From NCBI RefSeq assembly GCF_003611695.1, contig NZ_RAWE01000008.1, forward strand, positions 1 through 64,000: a stretch of DNA of 64,000 nt. The letters run 5' to 3'. Origin of the DNA: Corallococcus carmarthensis (lineage in GTDB: Bacteria > Myxococcota > Myxococcia > Myxococcales > Myxococcaceae). A program made the position numbers and the translations under genes. A model generated the notes under the pieces. That model saw only the letters and a program-made list of their open reading frames with translations, did not search any database and was not told where the DNA came from. This document shows positions 1 to 9,200 of this stretch, one piece after another (within the stretch, counting starts at the first letter, position 1; each line of letters opens with the position of its first letter).

Positions 1-285
1 CGGGAACACTCTGCGTGCCCCCCGGTGCTGACGACCTCCGCCCACGTTGACCAACCGCATCCAAGCGGCGACCATCGTTGGCCGGGGGAACAGGACGGGA
101 GTGGGCTGTATGGAGAAGTATTTCAATGTCCGTGGACGGGAGGTGCGCGTTCGCCGCACATGCCATCTGTCCATGCGCCGCACGACCGGTGAATCGTCAC
201 GTGGCGAAAGTTTTCCCGTCGTGCGGGCGATAGATGCCCTCCCATGGGTTGCAGGGTCGCCTCGCCATGGAAACCTGATCCTCCC
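1..285. other. Upstream region of the Ser/Thr kinase gene, no gene seen
   Basis: I see no convincing coding region here. A 98-codon open frame starting at 47 overlaps the kinase start, lacks a recognisable domain and reads like random high-GC sequence. The stretch presumably carries the kinase promoter, but I could not identify -35 and -10 boxes with confidence. Confidence 0.4.
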
Positions 286-1800
286 ATGGGCACCGACGAC
301 CTCCTCGCTCACACAGTCCTCTCTGACTCGGGTGGCGCCGTGACCGACGGTGGCGGAGCGCCCGTCGTGATGTCGCCGCCTGGACAGGAGGTCCAGGAAG
401 GCACGGTGCTGGGCAACTACCAGCTGGAGAAGCTGCTGGGCGAAGGCTCCATGGGCCGGGTCTTCCAGGCGCGGCACGTGCGGCTGGGGCGCCAGGTGGC
501 GCTCAAGGTGCTCAAGCCGGAGCACGCGCGGGACAGCTCGTTCGTGCAGCGCTTCTTCCAGGAGGCGCGCACCGTCAATCAGATCAACCACGAGCACATC
601 GTGGAGGTCTTCGACTTCGTGGACGATTCGCCCGACGGGCACGTCTACTGCGTGATGGAGCTGTTGCGCGGGCAGAGCCTGGCGGCGCTCCTGAAGGACG
701 AGGGGCTGACGCTGGAGCGCGTGCAGCGCATGGGCGTGCAGGTGTGCGCGGCGCTGGGCGCGGCCCATCAGGTGGGCGTGGTGCACCGGGACATCAAGCC
801 GGACAACCTCTTCATCACGCAGCGCTCCGGGCAGCCGGACTTCGTGAAGGTGTTGGACTTCGGCGTCGCCAAGCTCATCACCACGCAGACGGGCGTGAGC
901 CTCACGGGCACGCTGGACGGGACCATCATCGGCACGCCGGCGTACATGGCGCCGGAGCAGGCCGCGGGGCTGCCGGTGGACGCGCGCGCGGACATCTACG
1001 CGGTGGGCAACATCCTCTACGAGATGCTCTCCGGCCATCCGCCGTTCCAGGCGACGGCCTTCGGGCAGCTGGTGGTGCAGATCATCACCCAGCCGCCGCC
1101 GGCGCTGCCCTCGCACCTGCCGTCGGGCGAGCGGGTGCCGCCGGAGCTGGCGGAGCTGGTGATGCGCTGCCTGGCGAAGGAGCCGGAGTCCCGGCCCCAG
1201 CAGCTGGCGGAGGTCACCACGTCGCTCCTGCTGATGCCCACCGCGCCGGCCGCGCCCGCGCGCACGGAAGTGCTGCTGGAGGAGGCGGAGCGGCCCACCC
1301 TGCGCATGCGCGTGCCGGGCCTCTTGCGCAGCCGGCGGCTCCAGATGTCGGTGGGGCTGGCGGCGCTCGCGCTGGTGTCCGGCATCACGACGTGGAAGGG
1401 CCTGCAATCGATGCGCGCCTCCCAGACGGCGCAGGCTCCGGTGGCGGTGGCGTCCGCCGCGCAGACGCCGGTGCCAGGCGCGATGGACGCGGTGACGCTC
1501 ACGGTGCACTCGTCGCCGCCGGGCGCGAAGGTGGTTCGCGTGGACACCGGCGAGGAATTGGGCACCACGCCGCTGACGAAGGCGCTGAGCAGGCAGGCGG
1601 TGCCGCCGCAGCTGCGCGTGGAGCTGGCGGGCTACGTTCCGCTGGAGCGGGCGGTGGACCTGAAGCAGGATGCCGCCGCCGCAGAGCTGACCGTGCCGCT
1701 CGTGAAGGCGAGCGCGGGGCCGCGCCGCGCCCCCGCACGCACGCCGGGCCGCAAGGGAGGAAGCCGGGATGCGGTCATTGATCCGTTCGCGTCGCCGTGA
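286..1800 (+). CDS. Eukaryote-like Ser/Thr protein kinase with PEGA domain
   Basis: A Hanks-type Ser/Thr kinase of about 504 residues. The catalytic domain fills roughly residues 45-320: a glycine-rich loop (LGEGSMGRVF), the ATP-binding lysine in VALKVLK, the catalytic loop HRDIKPDN, the DFGVAK metal-binding motif and the APEQ substrate motif are all present, so it should be active. A hydrophobic segment near residues 350-370 is a single membrane span. It is followed by a PEGA-like domain (SSPPGAKV to ELAGYVPLE) that probably lies outside the cytoplasm. In-frame alternatives are ATG 244, GTG 340 and ATG 370; I chose 286 because a GGAAA lies about 12 nt upstream, but the start is uncertain. 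Its last 32 bases overlap the next gene, so the two are probably cotranscribed. Confidence 0.85.
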   Translation: MGTDDLLAHTVLSDSGGAVTDGGGAPVVMSPPGQEVQEGTVLGNYQLEKLLGEGSMGRVFQARHVRLGRQVALKVLKPEHARDSSFVQRFFQEARTVNQINHEHIVEVFDFVDDSPDGHVYCVMELLRGQSLAALLKDEGLTLERVQRMGVQVCAALGAAHQVGVVHRDIKPDNLFITQRSGQPDFVKVLDFGVAKLITTQTGVSLTGTLDGTIIGTPAYMAPEQAAGLPVDARADIYAVGNILYEMLSGHPPFQATAFGQLVVQIITQPPPALPSHLPSGERVPPELAELVMRCLAKEPESRPQQLAEVTTSLLLMPTAPAAPARTEVLLEEAERPTLRMRVPGLLRSRRLQMSVGLAALALVSGITTWKGLQSMRASQTAQAPVAVASAAQTPVPGAMDAVTLTVHSSPPGAKVVRVDTGEELGTTPLTKALSRQAVPPQLRVELAGYVPLERAVDLKQDAAAAELTVPLVKASAGPRRAPARTPGRKGGSRDAVIDPFASP

Positions 1801-2494
1801 GCCCAAGGCCCTGAGCCTGGCGCTCGCGCTCGCGCTGGGGACGCCGTTCCCCGCGGTGGCGGCGGAGGCGACGGCCACCGCCGCGGAGGACCAGGCGAGG
1901 GAGAAGTTCTCCGAGGGCAACCTGGCCTATGACCTGGGTGAGTTCGACCGGGCGCTCAAGGCCTTCAGCGAGGCGTACCGCCTCAAGCCGCTGCCCGCGT
2001 TCCTCTTCAACATCGCGCAGTGCCACCGGCAGCTGAACAACCCGTCGCGCGCGGCCTTCTTCTACCGGCGCTACCTGTCGCTGTCGCAGGGGGAGCCGGC
2101 GAACGCGGACGTGGTGCGCGAGCTCATCGCGGAGATGGACACGAAGGCGCGCGTCCAGGACGAGCAGCGCCGGGAGCGCGAGCGCTTCGCGAGGGACCGC
2201 GAGCTGCAGCGGGCGCGGGAGCAGGCCGCCCTGGCGGAGGCGCGCGCGAACGAGTCGAAGCTCGCCACCGGGAGCCCCACCGCCGCGCCACAGAAGAACG
2301 GGGCCTCCGAGGCCCTGGCCATGCAGGTGCCGGACGCGTCCGTGAAGACGGAGGCCGGTGCCTCCAAGCCGTGGACGCGCCGCTGGTACGTCTGGGCGGG
2401 CGTGGGCGCGGTGGCGCTGCTCGCGGGCGGCGCGGTGTGGATGGCCACGGCGCCGGATCCGCGGGACACGACGCTCGGCACCGTGGGGCGGTAG
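1769..2494 (+). CDS. Exported TPR-type protein with C-terminal membrane anchor
   Basis: A 241-residue protein that starts inside the kinase gene, with GGGAGG upstream of ATG 1769. It opens with a basic stretch and a hydrophobic signal-like segment ending near AVAAEA. Residues about 40-110 hold tetratricopeptide-like helices (EGNLAYDLGEFDRALKAF and a following FNIAQCHRQLNNPSRAAFFY repeat). A charged Arg/Glu-rich coiled-coil stretch and a C-terminal membrane span (WVWAGVGAVALLAGGAVWMA region) follow. Such TPR proteins often sit next to myxobacterial kinases and are thought to mediate protein contacts. The overlap suggests translational coupling and a shared function with the kinase, which is inference. 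No enzymatic motif is visible. Confidence 0.75.
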   Translation: MRSLIRSRRREPKALSLALALALGTPFPAVAAEATATAAEDQAREKFSEGNLAYDLGEFDRALKAFSEAYRLKPLPAFLFNIAQCHRQLNNPSRAAFFYRRYLSLSQGEPANADVVRELIAEMDTKARVQDEQRRERERFARDRELQRAREQAALAEARANESKLATGSPTAAPQKNGASEALAMQVPDASVKTEAGASKPWTRRWYVWAGVGAVALLAGGAVWMATAPDPRDTTLGTVGR

Positions 2495-2540
2495 GCGCCG
2501 CGCCCGGCGCTTCCGTGGCGGCGGATGCGGCGCGAGCCCA

Positions 2541-2853
2541 GCGCCACCACGGCTGCTTCAGCGCGGTGGCGGAGCATGTCGGCGTGCGCCAGCCTCCGCG
2601 CGGCGCGTCTCAGCGGCGGAAGCGGCGCGTGCCCGGCGCCACCACGGCTGCTTCATCGCGGTAGCGGAGCTCGGCGCGCGCCAGCCTCCACGCGGCGCGC
2701 CTCACCGGTGGATGCGGCACGTGCTCGGCGCCACCACGGTTGCATCAGCGCGGTGGCGGAGCTCGGCGTGCGCCAGCCTCCGCGCGGCGCGCCTCAGCGG
2801 CGGAAGCGGCGCGTGCCCGGCGCCACGACGGCTGTTTTCAGCGCGGCGGTGGC
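2541..2853. repeat. 92-95-bp tandem repeat, 3.4 copies
   Basis: Units start at 2541, 2636, 2728 and 2820 (lengths 95, 92, 92, then a partial unit), each beginning with GCGCCAC and containing CAGCGCGG and CAGCCTCC blocks. The last partial unit runs into the 3' end and stop codon of the reverse-strand FHA gene. Each unit therefore looks like a decayed copy of that gene's 3' end plus downstream sequence. Open frames through the repeat are by-products of its composition. It fills the convergent space between the TPR and FHA genes. Confidence 0.8.
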
Positions 2854-3374
2854 GGTGCGGCGGCCTGTGCCAGCACCTGCGCGGCGATGCGGCCGATGCG
2901 CGCGTGGAACGACGCGGCGTCGTGGAAGGTGAGGCGCACGTCGCCCACCTTCAACTCGTCGCCCGTGCGCAGCGGTCGCGGCTGTTCGGCCTCCAGCGGC
3001 TCGCCGTTCACCGTCACCGGCCGGGACTGCGCCAGCCGCTCCACCTTCCAGCCGCCATCCGGCGTGGGGTGCAGGGCGAACTGCTCGCGCGACACCGTGG
3101 CGTCGTTGACCACGAAGGTGTTGTGCGACGCGCGCCCCAGCTTGAGGGGGCCTCGGTCCGCCACCCCCATCAGCTCGAAGCACAGCGCGTCGCCCGCGGG
3201 CAGGCAGTCGCGCAGGTCCATCATGGGCAGCCGCGTGGCCGCCACGTTCTGCTCCTCGGGGACGTTCCACGCGCCCGCCTCCCACACCAGCCACGCGTGC
3301 GGGTACTTGGCGTTGAACTTCTCCTGGAGTGCCATGTGCTGCCGGATGAGCAGCGAGAGCAACAGGGCTCGCAT
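2838..3374 (-). CDS. FHA domain protein
   Basis: A 178-residue cytoplasmic protein. An N-terminal helical part (MRALLLSLLIRQHMALQEKF) is followed by a forkhead-associated phosphopeptide-binding domain at about residues 75-150. LGRASHNTFVVND, VSREQFAL, VTVNGEPL and LRTGDELKVGDVRLTF match the FHA pattern GR...S.H..N.....L..GD.I. FHA domains bind phosphothreonine, so a partner among the neighbouring Ser/Thr kinases (286-1800, 4392-5999) is plausible. The C-terminus is Ala/Pro-rich. I chose ATG 3374 over an in-frame ATG at 3335; longer starts would overrun the upstream ATP-grasp gene. The stop lies inside the 92-bp tandem repeat. Confidence 0.75.
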   Translation of the reverse strand: MRALLLSLLIRQHMALQEKFNAKYPHAWLVWEAGAWNVPEEQNVAATRLPMMDLRDCLPAGDALCFELMGVADRGPLKLGRASHNTFVVNDATVSREQFALHPTPDGGWKVERLAQSRPVTVNGEPLEAEQPRPLRTGDELKVGDVRLTFHDAASFHARIGRIAAQVLAQAAAPPPPR

Positions 3375-3463
3375 GGCCCATTCATAACCCCATCCGCCGC
3401 TTCCGCGTCGCCCTGATGGCCTTCCAGGTGTCCACGAGTGGGCGAATGGCCCGGAGCGAAAGG

Positions 3464-4318
3464 CTACAACCGGGCAACCAGGGCCTTCGCCATCCGCTCC
3501 GGCGCGCCCGCGTCCATGAGCAGGAAGAGGCTCGGCTCCGTCACCTCCACCTCCTGCAACCGCGTACGCCCCTCGTTGTCCGTGGCCACGTCCACGCGCG
3601 CATACAAGAGCCGCGCGCCCCCGCACGCCTCCATCACCTCGTGCGCCACCTGCTGCTCCGCCGCGTTGTCCGGCGTGAAGCCGTGCGGCTCCGCGAAGCC
3701 CCGGGGCGCGGTGGACAGCGTGGGCGGGCGGCGCACCGCATGGCTGAAGGCGCCGTTGAAGAAGATGTACGAACGCTCGCCCTCCGTCTCGAAGGCGCGC
3801 AGGTAGGGCTGCACCATCACGTCCCCCTCCTTCGCCAGCTCCGCCACCTTCGCGCTCGCGTCGTCCCACTGCTCGCGCCGAACGATGAAGACCTTGAGCC
3901 CGCCCGCCGCCACCGCGGGCTTGAGCACCACCGCGTCCCAGCCGCGCTCGCGCGCCGTCGCCGCCACGTCCAGCGTCCCCCCGGGCGGCACCCAGACGGT
4001 GGGCGTCAGCGGCAGGCCGCGCGCCTCCAGCGTCTTCAGGTAGCCCTTGTGCGTGTTCCACCGGAGCACGTCCGCCGGGTTGAACAGCCGCGTGACGCTG
4101 GCCACGCGGTCCGCCCAGGCGAGGAACTCCTCGCGGCGCAGGTGGCTGTCCCAGGCGTTGCGCACCACCGCCGCGCGCACGCGGCTCCAGTCCACGGCCG
4201 GGTCGTCCCAGATGACCGGCCGCGCATCCAGGCCCAGCGCCCGCAGCGCGGGCACCAGCGGCGCGTCCAGCGGGTGGAGCTGCGGCAGTCCGGCGTAGGT
4301 GATGACGGCGATGTCCAA
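3464..4318 (-). CDS. ATP-grasp (RimK/glutathione synthetase-like) protein
   Basis: A 284-residue protein of the ATP-grasp superfamily, most like the RimK or glutathione-synthetase-type ligases that join a carboxylate to an amine using ATP. The N-terminal third (MDIAVITYAGLPQLHPLD to RRNAWD-type strands) is a pre-ATP-grasp fold. The ATP-binding part includes WDAVVLKPAVAAGGLKV, VMVQPYL, GERSYIFFNGAFSHAVRR and the metal-binding LQEVEVTEPSLF. The substrate cannot be told from sequence. It lies 73 bp downstream of the membrane kinase gene and 89 bp upstream of the FHA gene, all on the minus strand, so a shared transcript is possible. Confidence 0.8.
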   Translation of the reverse strand: MDIAVITYAGLPQLHPLDAPLVPALRALGLDARPVIWDDPAVDWSRVRAAVVRNAWDSHLRREEFLAWADRVASVTRLFNPADVLRWNTHKGYLKTLEARGLPLTPTVWVPPGGTLDVAATARERGWDAVVLKPAVAAGGLKVFIVRREQWDDASAKVAELAKEGDVMVQPYLRAFETEGERSYIFFNGAFSHAVRRPPTLSTAPRGFAEPHGFTPDNAAEQQVAHEVMEACGGARLLYARVDVATDNEGRTRLQEVEVTEPSLFLLMDAGAPERMAKALVARL

Positions 4319-4391
4319 GGCGGCGGGCTCCAGAAGGAGGAAACGCGCCGCGTTCTAACGCGCTCCTCCGCCCCTTGCAGCGCGCCCCGCG

Positions 4392-5999
4392 TCAGGCCGA
4401 CCGTGCCACGGGCGACTTCCCCACGGCCGCCGTCTCCACGGTCTCCTTCGTCAGCTGCTCGGCCAGCGCCTTCGCCTCGCGCGCCACCCGTCCCAGCTCC
4501 GCCTGGCCGTGGGGGAAGGGCGCCGCGGGGCCCTCCAGCGCCAGCAGTTGCTGACGCAGCGCCGCGCCGTTGGGCGTGCGCTTCTGCGGATCCTTCTGGA
4601 GCAGCGACATGACGATGAGGTCCAGCGCCAGCGGCACCGCGGGGTTGAGCTGCGAGGGCAGGACGACCTCCTGGTCCACCGCCGCGCGCAGCAGCACCTC
4701 CTCCGAGTGGCCACTCAGCGCGCGCTGGCCGGTGAGGGCCTCGTGCAGCGTGAGCCCCAGGGCGAAGAGGTCCGCGCGCCCGTCGATGTCCTTGCCCATG
4801 GCCTGCTCCGGCGCCATGTAGCCCAGCTTGCCGCGCACGCTGCCGGCCACCGTGATGTTCGCGCGGACCGCGTCGCGCGCGATGCCGAAGTCCGACAGCT
4901 TCACCTCGCCAATGCGCGACACCAGGATGTTGGGCGGGTTCAAGTCGCGGTGGACCAGTTGGAGCGGGACGCCGTCCGCGCTGGTCCGACGGTGCAGGTA
5001 GTCCAGCGCGGACGCCAGCTCCGCGGCCAGGAACGTCGCCGCGGCCAGGGGCAGCGGCCGGCGGTTGCGCGGCCTGAGCAGGGCGCTCAAGGGCAGGCCG
5101 TCCACGTACTCCATCGCCAGGAAGTAGGTGCCGCCGTGGCGGCCCAGGTCGAACACCTGGACGATGTTGGGGTGGTAGAGCGACGAGCACAGCTCCGCCT
5201 CGCGGCGGAACATCGTCACGAACGCCGCGTCGTCCGCGTACGACGGCAGGATGCGCTTCAGGGCCACCTGCTTCTCGAAGCCGCCCTCCGGCGAATACGT
5301 GGCCCGGTACACCTCCGCCATGCCGCCCGCGCCCAGCCGCTCGTGCAGCACGTACTTGCCCATGACCTCCTGCTCACGCAGCGCCGCGAGCGCGCTCCGC
5401 GTGCGCTCCAGGAAGTGCCGCGCCAGCGTCGCCGTCAGCGCGCCCGTGGCCACGAAGAAGAACGCGCGCACGCAGATGAACAGCGGCGCCAGCGTGACGA
5501 GCGGGTTCTCCGGCAGCAGCGGCCGCACGAAGCCGAAGTAGAGCGTCAGGTACTCCGCCGCCACCAGCGCGCCCGCGGCCAGCCCCAGGCGCGGGTTGCT
5601 GCGCAGGCCCGCCAGCGTCACCAGCGTGCCCCAGATGACCAGCGTGGGCGCGGTGAGCGCGTAGACGGGGCCCTTGAAGTGCAGGTCGAACGCCAGCACC
5701 ACCGCTGGGATGCTCACCTCGATGAAGACGTTGAGCCACGGGATGGCCGGGTGGAACGCGCCGGAGCGCAGCACCCACCACATGCAGCCGTAGTAGCCCG
5801 ACAGCACCGCCGACAGCCCCATCAGCGCCAACGTCAGGTCCCAGCCCATGGCCGGGCCCAGCGCCGCGGCCACCACCACGCAGAGGGCGGACAGGATGCT
5901 CATGAAGCGCGCCACCGACAGCTCACGCGCCTGCGCGTCACGGCGCAGGTGCGCGTCCAGGAAGCGCGACACGGTGCTCGATGGATTCCGGGTAATCAT
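4392..5999 (-). CDS. Ser/Thr protein kinase with six-span N-terminal membrane domain
   Basis: A 535-residue kinase with an unusual layout. About six hydrophobic spans come first (residues 30-195) and the kinase domain is C-terminal (about 215-480), so the catalytic part is anchored from its N-terminus. Kinase motifs are LGAGGMAEVYRA (ATP loop), VALKRILP (lysine), a HRDLNPPN catalytic loop with Asn where Lys is usual, LSDFGIAR and APEQAMG. The catalytic Asp and the DFG are intact. I placed the start at ATG 5999 (MITRNPSSTV) because GGGGGGA precedes it; an in-frame ATG at 6050 adds 17 residues. The membrane part resembles no sensor domain I can name. It probably signals with the adjacent FHA protein. 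Confidence 0.85.
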   Translation of the reverse strand: MITRNPSSTVSRFLDAHLRRDAQARELSVARFMSILSALCVVVAAALGPAMGWDLTLALMGLSAVLSGYYGCMWWVLRSGAFHPAIPWLNVFIEVSIPAVVLAFDLHFKGPVYALTAPTLVIWGTLVTLAGLRSNPRLGLAAGALVAAEYLTLYFGFVRPLLPENPLVTLAPLFICVRAFFFVATGALTATLARHFLERTRSALAALREQEVMGKYVLHERLGAGGMAEVYRATYSPEGGFEKQVALKRILPSYADDAAFVTMFRREAELCSSLYHPNIVQVFDLGRHGGTYFLAMEYVDGLPLSALLRPRNRRPLPLAAATFLAAELASALDYLHRRTSADGVPLQLVHRDLNPPNILVSRIGEVKLSDFGIARDAVRANITVAGSVRGKLGYMAPEQAMGKDIDGRADLFALGLTLHEALTGQRALSGHSEEVLLRAAVDQEVVLPSQLNPAVPLALDLIVMSLLQKDPQKRTPNGAALRQQLLALEGPAAPFPHGQAELGRVAREAKALAEQLTKETVETAAVGKSPVARSA

Positions 6000-6237
6000 G
6001 TCCCCCCACTCTAGAACGTGGCAGGACGCGTCATCCGCCTGCTCCCCCACACGTTGGGTGTGTTCCTACCATACCTGCCGCGACACGGCGGACCTTTGGA
6101 GCCCCATGAAGTGGACTTCGCGGGTCAGGTATCGCTGAAATGTTGCACCCCCGGGCTACGCGGCGTGCGAGGCACGGGGGGCTTTCACGCCACACCGTCT
6201 CTTCTTTTCACGGCTCTGCCTTCGGGCAGGAGGCTTC

Positions 6238-9200
6238 ATGCGCAGCTCCCGTTTATTGCTGGCCGCCCTGGGCGCGGTCCTTTTGTTGGGCAGTGCCTGT
6301 GGATCCGATGATCCAGAAGTTCGCGCGGTCTGCGGAGACGGAAAGAAGGAAGGCGCCGAGCAATGCGATGACGGCAACACCACCGGCGGCGACGCGTGCG
6401 AGGCGAACTGCACGCTGCCTTCCGCGAAGTGTGGCGATGGCCAGAAGGCGGCCACCGAGGCGTGTGACGACGGCAACACGGTGAGCGGCGACGGGTGCGA
6501 GGCGGACTGTACCGTCACCCCCACCCAGACGGTGCAGTGTTGGGCCACCCCTCCCGCGCCGCTGGCGAACGGCGCCACCTGCGAGGTGACGAAGGCGGGC
6601 ACGGCGGGCAAGCTCTTCACCGGCATCGTCCTCACGGATGGCCAGACGCTGGTGGGCGGCCAGGTGCTGGTGGACGCCCAGGGCGTCATCACCTGCTCCG
6701 CGTGTGACTGCTCGCAGGCGGCCGGCGCCGCGGAGGCCACGGTGGTGACGTGCCCCACGGGTGTCATCTCCCCGGGCCTCATCAACCCGCACGACCACAT
6801 CACCTACCCGGGCGCGCCCCAGGCCAGCACCAGCGTGGAGCGCTACGAGCACCGCCACGACTGGCGCACGGGCAACAACAAGCACACCCGGCTGAACAAC
6901 CCGGCCAACACGAAGGCGGACGCGATCCGCTGGTCGGAGCTGCGCCAGGTGATGGCGGGCACCACCTCCATCGCGGGCGCGGGCGGGCAGGCGGGGTTCC
7001 TGCGCAACATGGACGTGTCCGCCACCGCGCAGCAGGAGGGCCTGTCGGAGCCGTACGCGGACTCGGACACCTTCCCGCTGGGCGACAGCAGCGGCACCAC
7101 GCTGACGGACAGCTGCTCCTATTCGTCGTTCCCGTCCTCCGCGACCATCACCGGGCGCACGTCCGCGTACCTGCCGCACATCGCGGAGGGCATCGCGGCC
7201 ACGGCGCAGAACGAGTTCCGCTGCCTGTCCGCGGGGGCGGGCAACGTGCTGTACCCGCGCTCGTCCATCATCCACGGCGTGGGTCTGACGGCGAAGGAGA
7301 TCTCGGAGATGGCGGCGCACGGCACGGGCCTCGTCTGGTCGCCGCGCTCCAACATCTCGCTGTACGGCGACACGGCGATGGTGACGGCCTTCAAGCGGCT
7401 GGGCGTGTCCATCTCCCTGGGCACGGACTGGATCCGCTCCGGCTCCATGAACATCCTGCGCGAGCTGGCTTGCGCGGACCACCTCAACACCACGCGCTAC
7501 GCGAAGTCCTTCACCGACGAGGACCTGTGGCGCATGGTCACGGGCAGCGCCGCGGACGTGGTGGACATCTATGAGCGCGTGGGCCGCATCGCGCCGGGCA
7601 AGGTGGCGGACCTGGCCATCTTCCGGGTGGGGACGAACGCGGCCTCGCCGTTCCGCGCGGTCATCGCCGCACAGCCGCAGGACGTGGTGCTGACGGTGCG
7701 CGGCGGCAAGCCGCTCTACGGCGACCAGGCGCTGGTGGACGGCCTCAAGGGCACGGACACCTGCGACGCGCTGGACGTGTGCGGCACCCAGAAGGCCGCG
7801 TGCGTGAAGTCGGAGATTGGCAAGACGCTGGCGGAGTTCCAGACCTCCCCGGACACCCAGGGCCTCTACCCGCTGTTCTCGTGCGGCACCCCCGCCAACG
7901 AGCCCACGTGCGAGCCTGCGCGCAGCGCGGTGAACACCAGCTTCCCGGTGGCCGCCGTCAACGGCTCCACCGTCTACACGGGCGTTTCGAGCGCGGAGGA
8001 CGCGGACGCGGACGGCATCCCGGACGCGAGCGACATCTGCCCCACCATCTTCAACCCCGTGCGCCCCATGGACAACGGGCGGCAGCTGGACACGGACGGC
8101 GACGGCGTGGGTGACGCGTGCGACCCGTGCCCCCTGGAGGCGGGCACCACGGCGTGCGTGGCCTTCCGCGGCGACGACGACGACCACGACGGCGTGGCCA
8201 CCTGGAAGGACAACTGCCCCTTCGTGGCCAACGCGGACCAGAAGGACACCGACGCCGACGGCAAGGGTGACGTGTGCGACGGCTGCCCGGCGGACGCGAC
8301 CACGTGCGCGGCCCAGGACCCGTCCGACTTCGACTACGACGGCATCACCGCCCCCACGGACAACTGCCCGCTGGTGGTCAACGTGGACCAGAAGGACGCG
8401 GACGGCGACGGCGTGGGTGACGCGTGCGACCCGTGCCCGGCGCCCAACCCCGCTGGCGCCGCGTGCCCCACCACCGTCTACGACGTGAAGACGACGCCCC
8501 GCTCCGGCGGCCAGTCACTGGTGGGCGTGAAGATCGCGGTGGATGACGTGGTGGTGACCGCGGTGGATGCGAAGGCGGCCAATGGCTACTGGGTGCAGGT
8601 GGCGAACTACCCGGCGGGCAAGGGCGCGGAGAACTCCGGCCTCTTCATCTACAGCCCCAAGGCCGATGTCGCGGTGGGCGACAACATCCGCGTCGAAGGC
8701 ACGCTGAAGGACTACTTCAGCCTGCTGGAGGTGACGGACGCCAAGGTGACGAAGCACAGCGCGTCCAACCCGCTGCCGGCGCCGGTGGTGGTGCGCACGG
8801 AGGCCATCCGCACCGGCGGCCCGCAGGCGAAGGCGCTGGAGGGCGCGCTGGTGGAGGTCCGCAACGTCTTCAACACCCGCCTGGAGAACACCAACCGCGA
8901 GTTCATCGTGGACGAGAACAAGGCCGGCGACCCGGCGGCCACGGGCCTCATGGTGGATGACCAGGCCTTCGGCTACCCCACGCAGGTGCTGGGCACGGAG
9001 TACACCGCGCTGCGCGGCGTGCTCACGTTCACCTTCAGCGACCACAAGCTGCTGCCCCGGAGCGCGGCCGACATGGTCATCCCGCTGCCGCCCCTGCCGG
9101 CGCTGACGGCGTTCACGTCCGGCGGCTTCGTGCGCGTGGGCGGAACCCAGGCCATCCCGCAGCCCCTCACCGTCACGATGGCGAACGCCTACCCGGTGGA

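Noticed and set aside
47-343. 98-codon open frame before the first kinase gene
   Set aside because: No domain, unlikely composition, and it overlaps the better supported kinase start.
2541-2853. CRISPR array or REP-type element at the 92-bp repeat
   Set aside because: Units are long, adjacent without spacers, imperfect and only three to four in number; they look like a tandem duplication of a gene end.
4319-4391. Terminator hairpin between the membrane kinase and ATP-grasp genes
   Set aside because: The GGAGG...CCTCC pairing is interrupted and there is no T-tract, so I did not annotate it.
6253-8187. Long reverse-strand open frames across the large lipoprotein gene (also 8515-10503)
   Set aside because: They are mirror frames of a high-GC gene, with Arg/Ala/Gly/His-rich nonsense composition and no domain.
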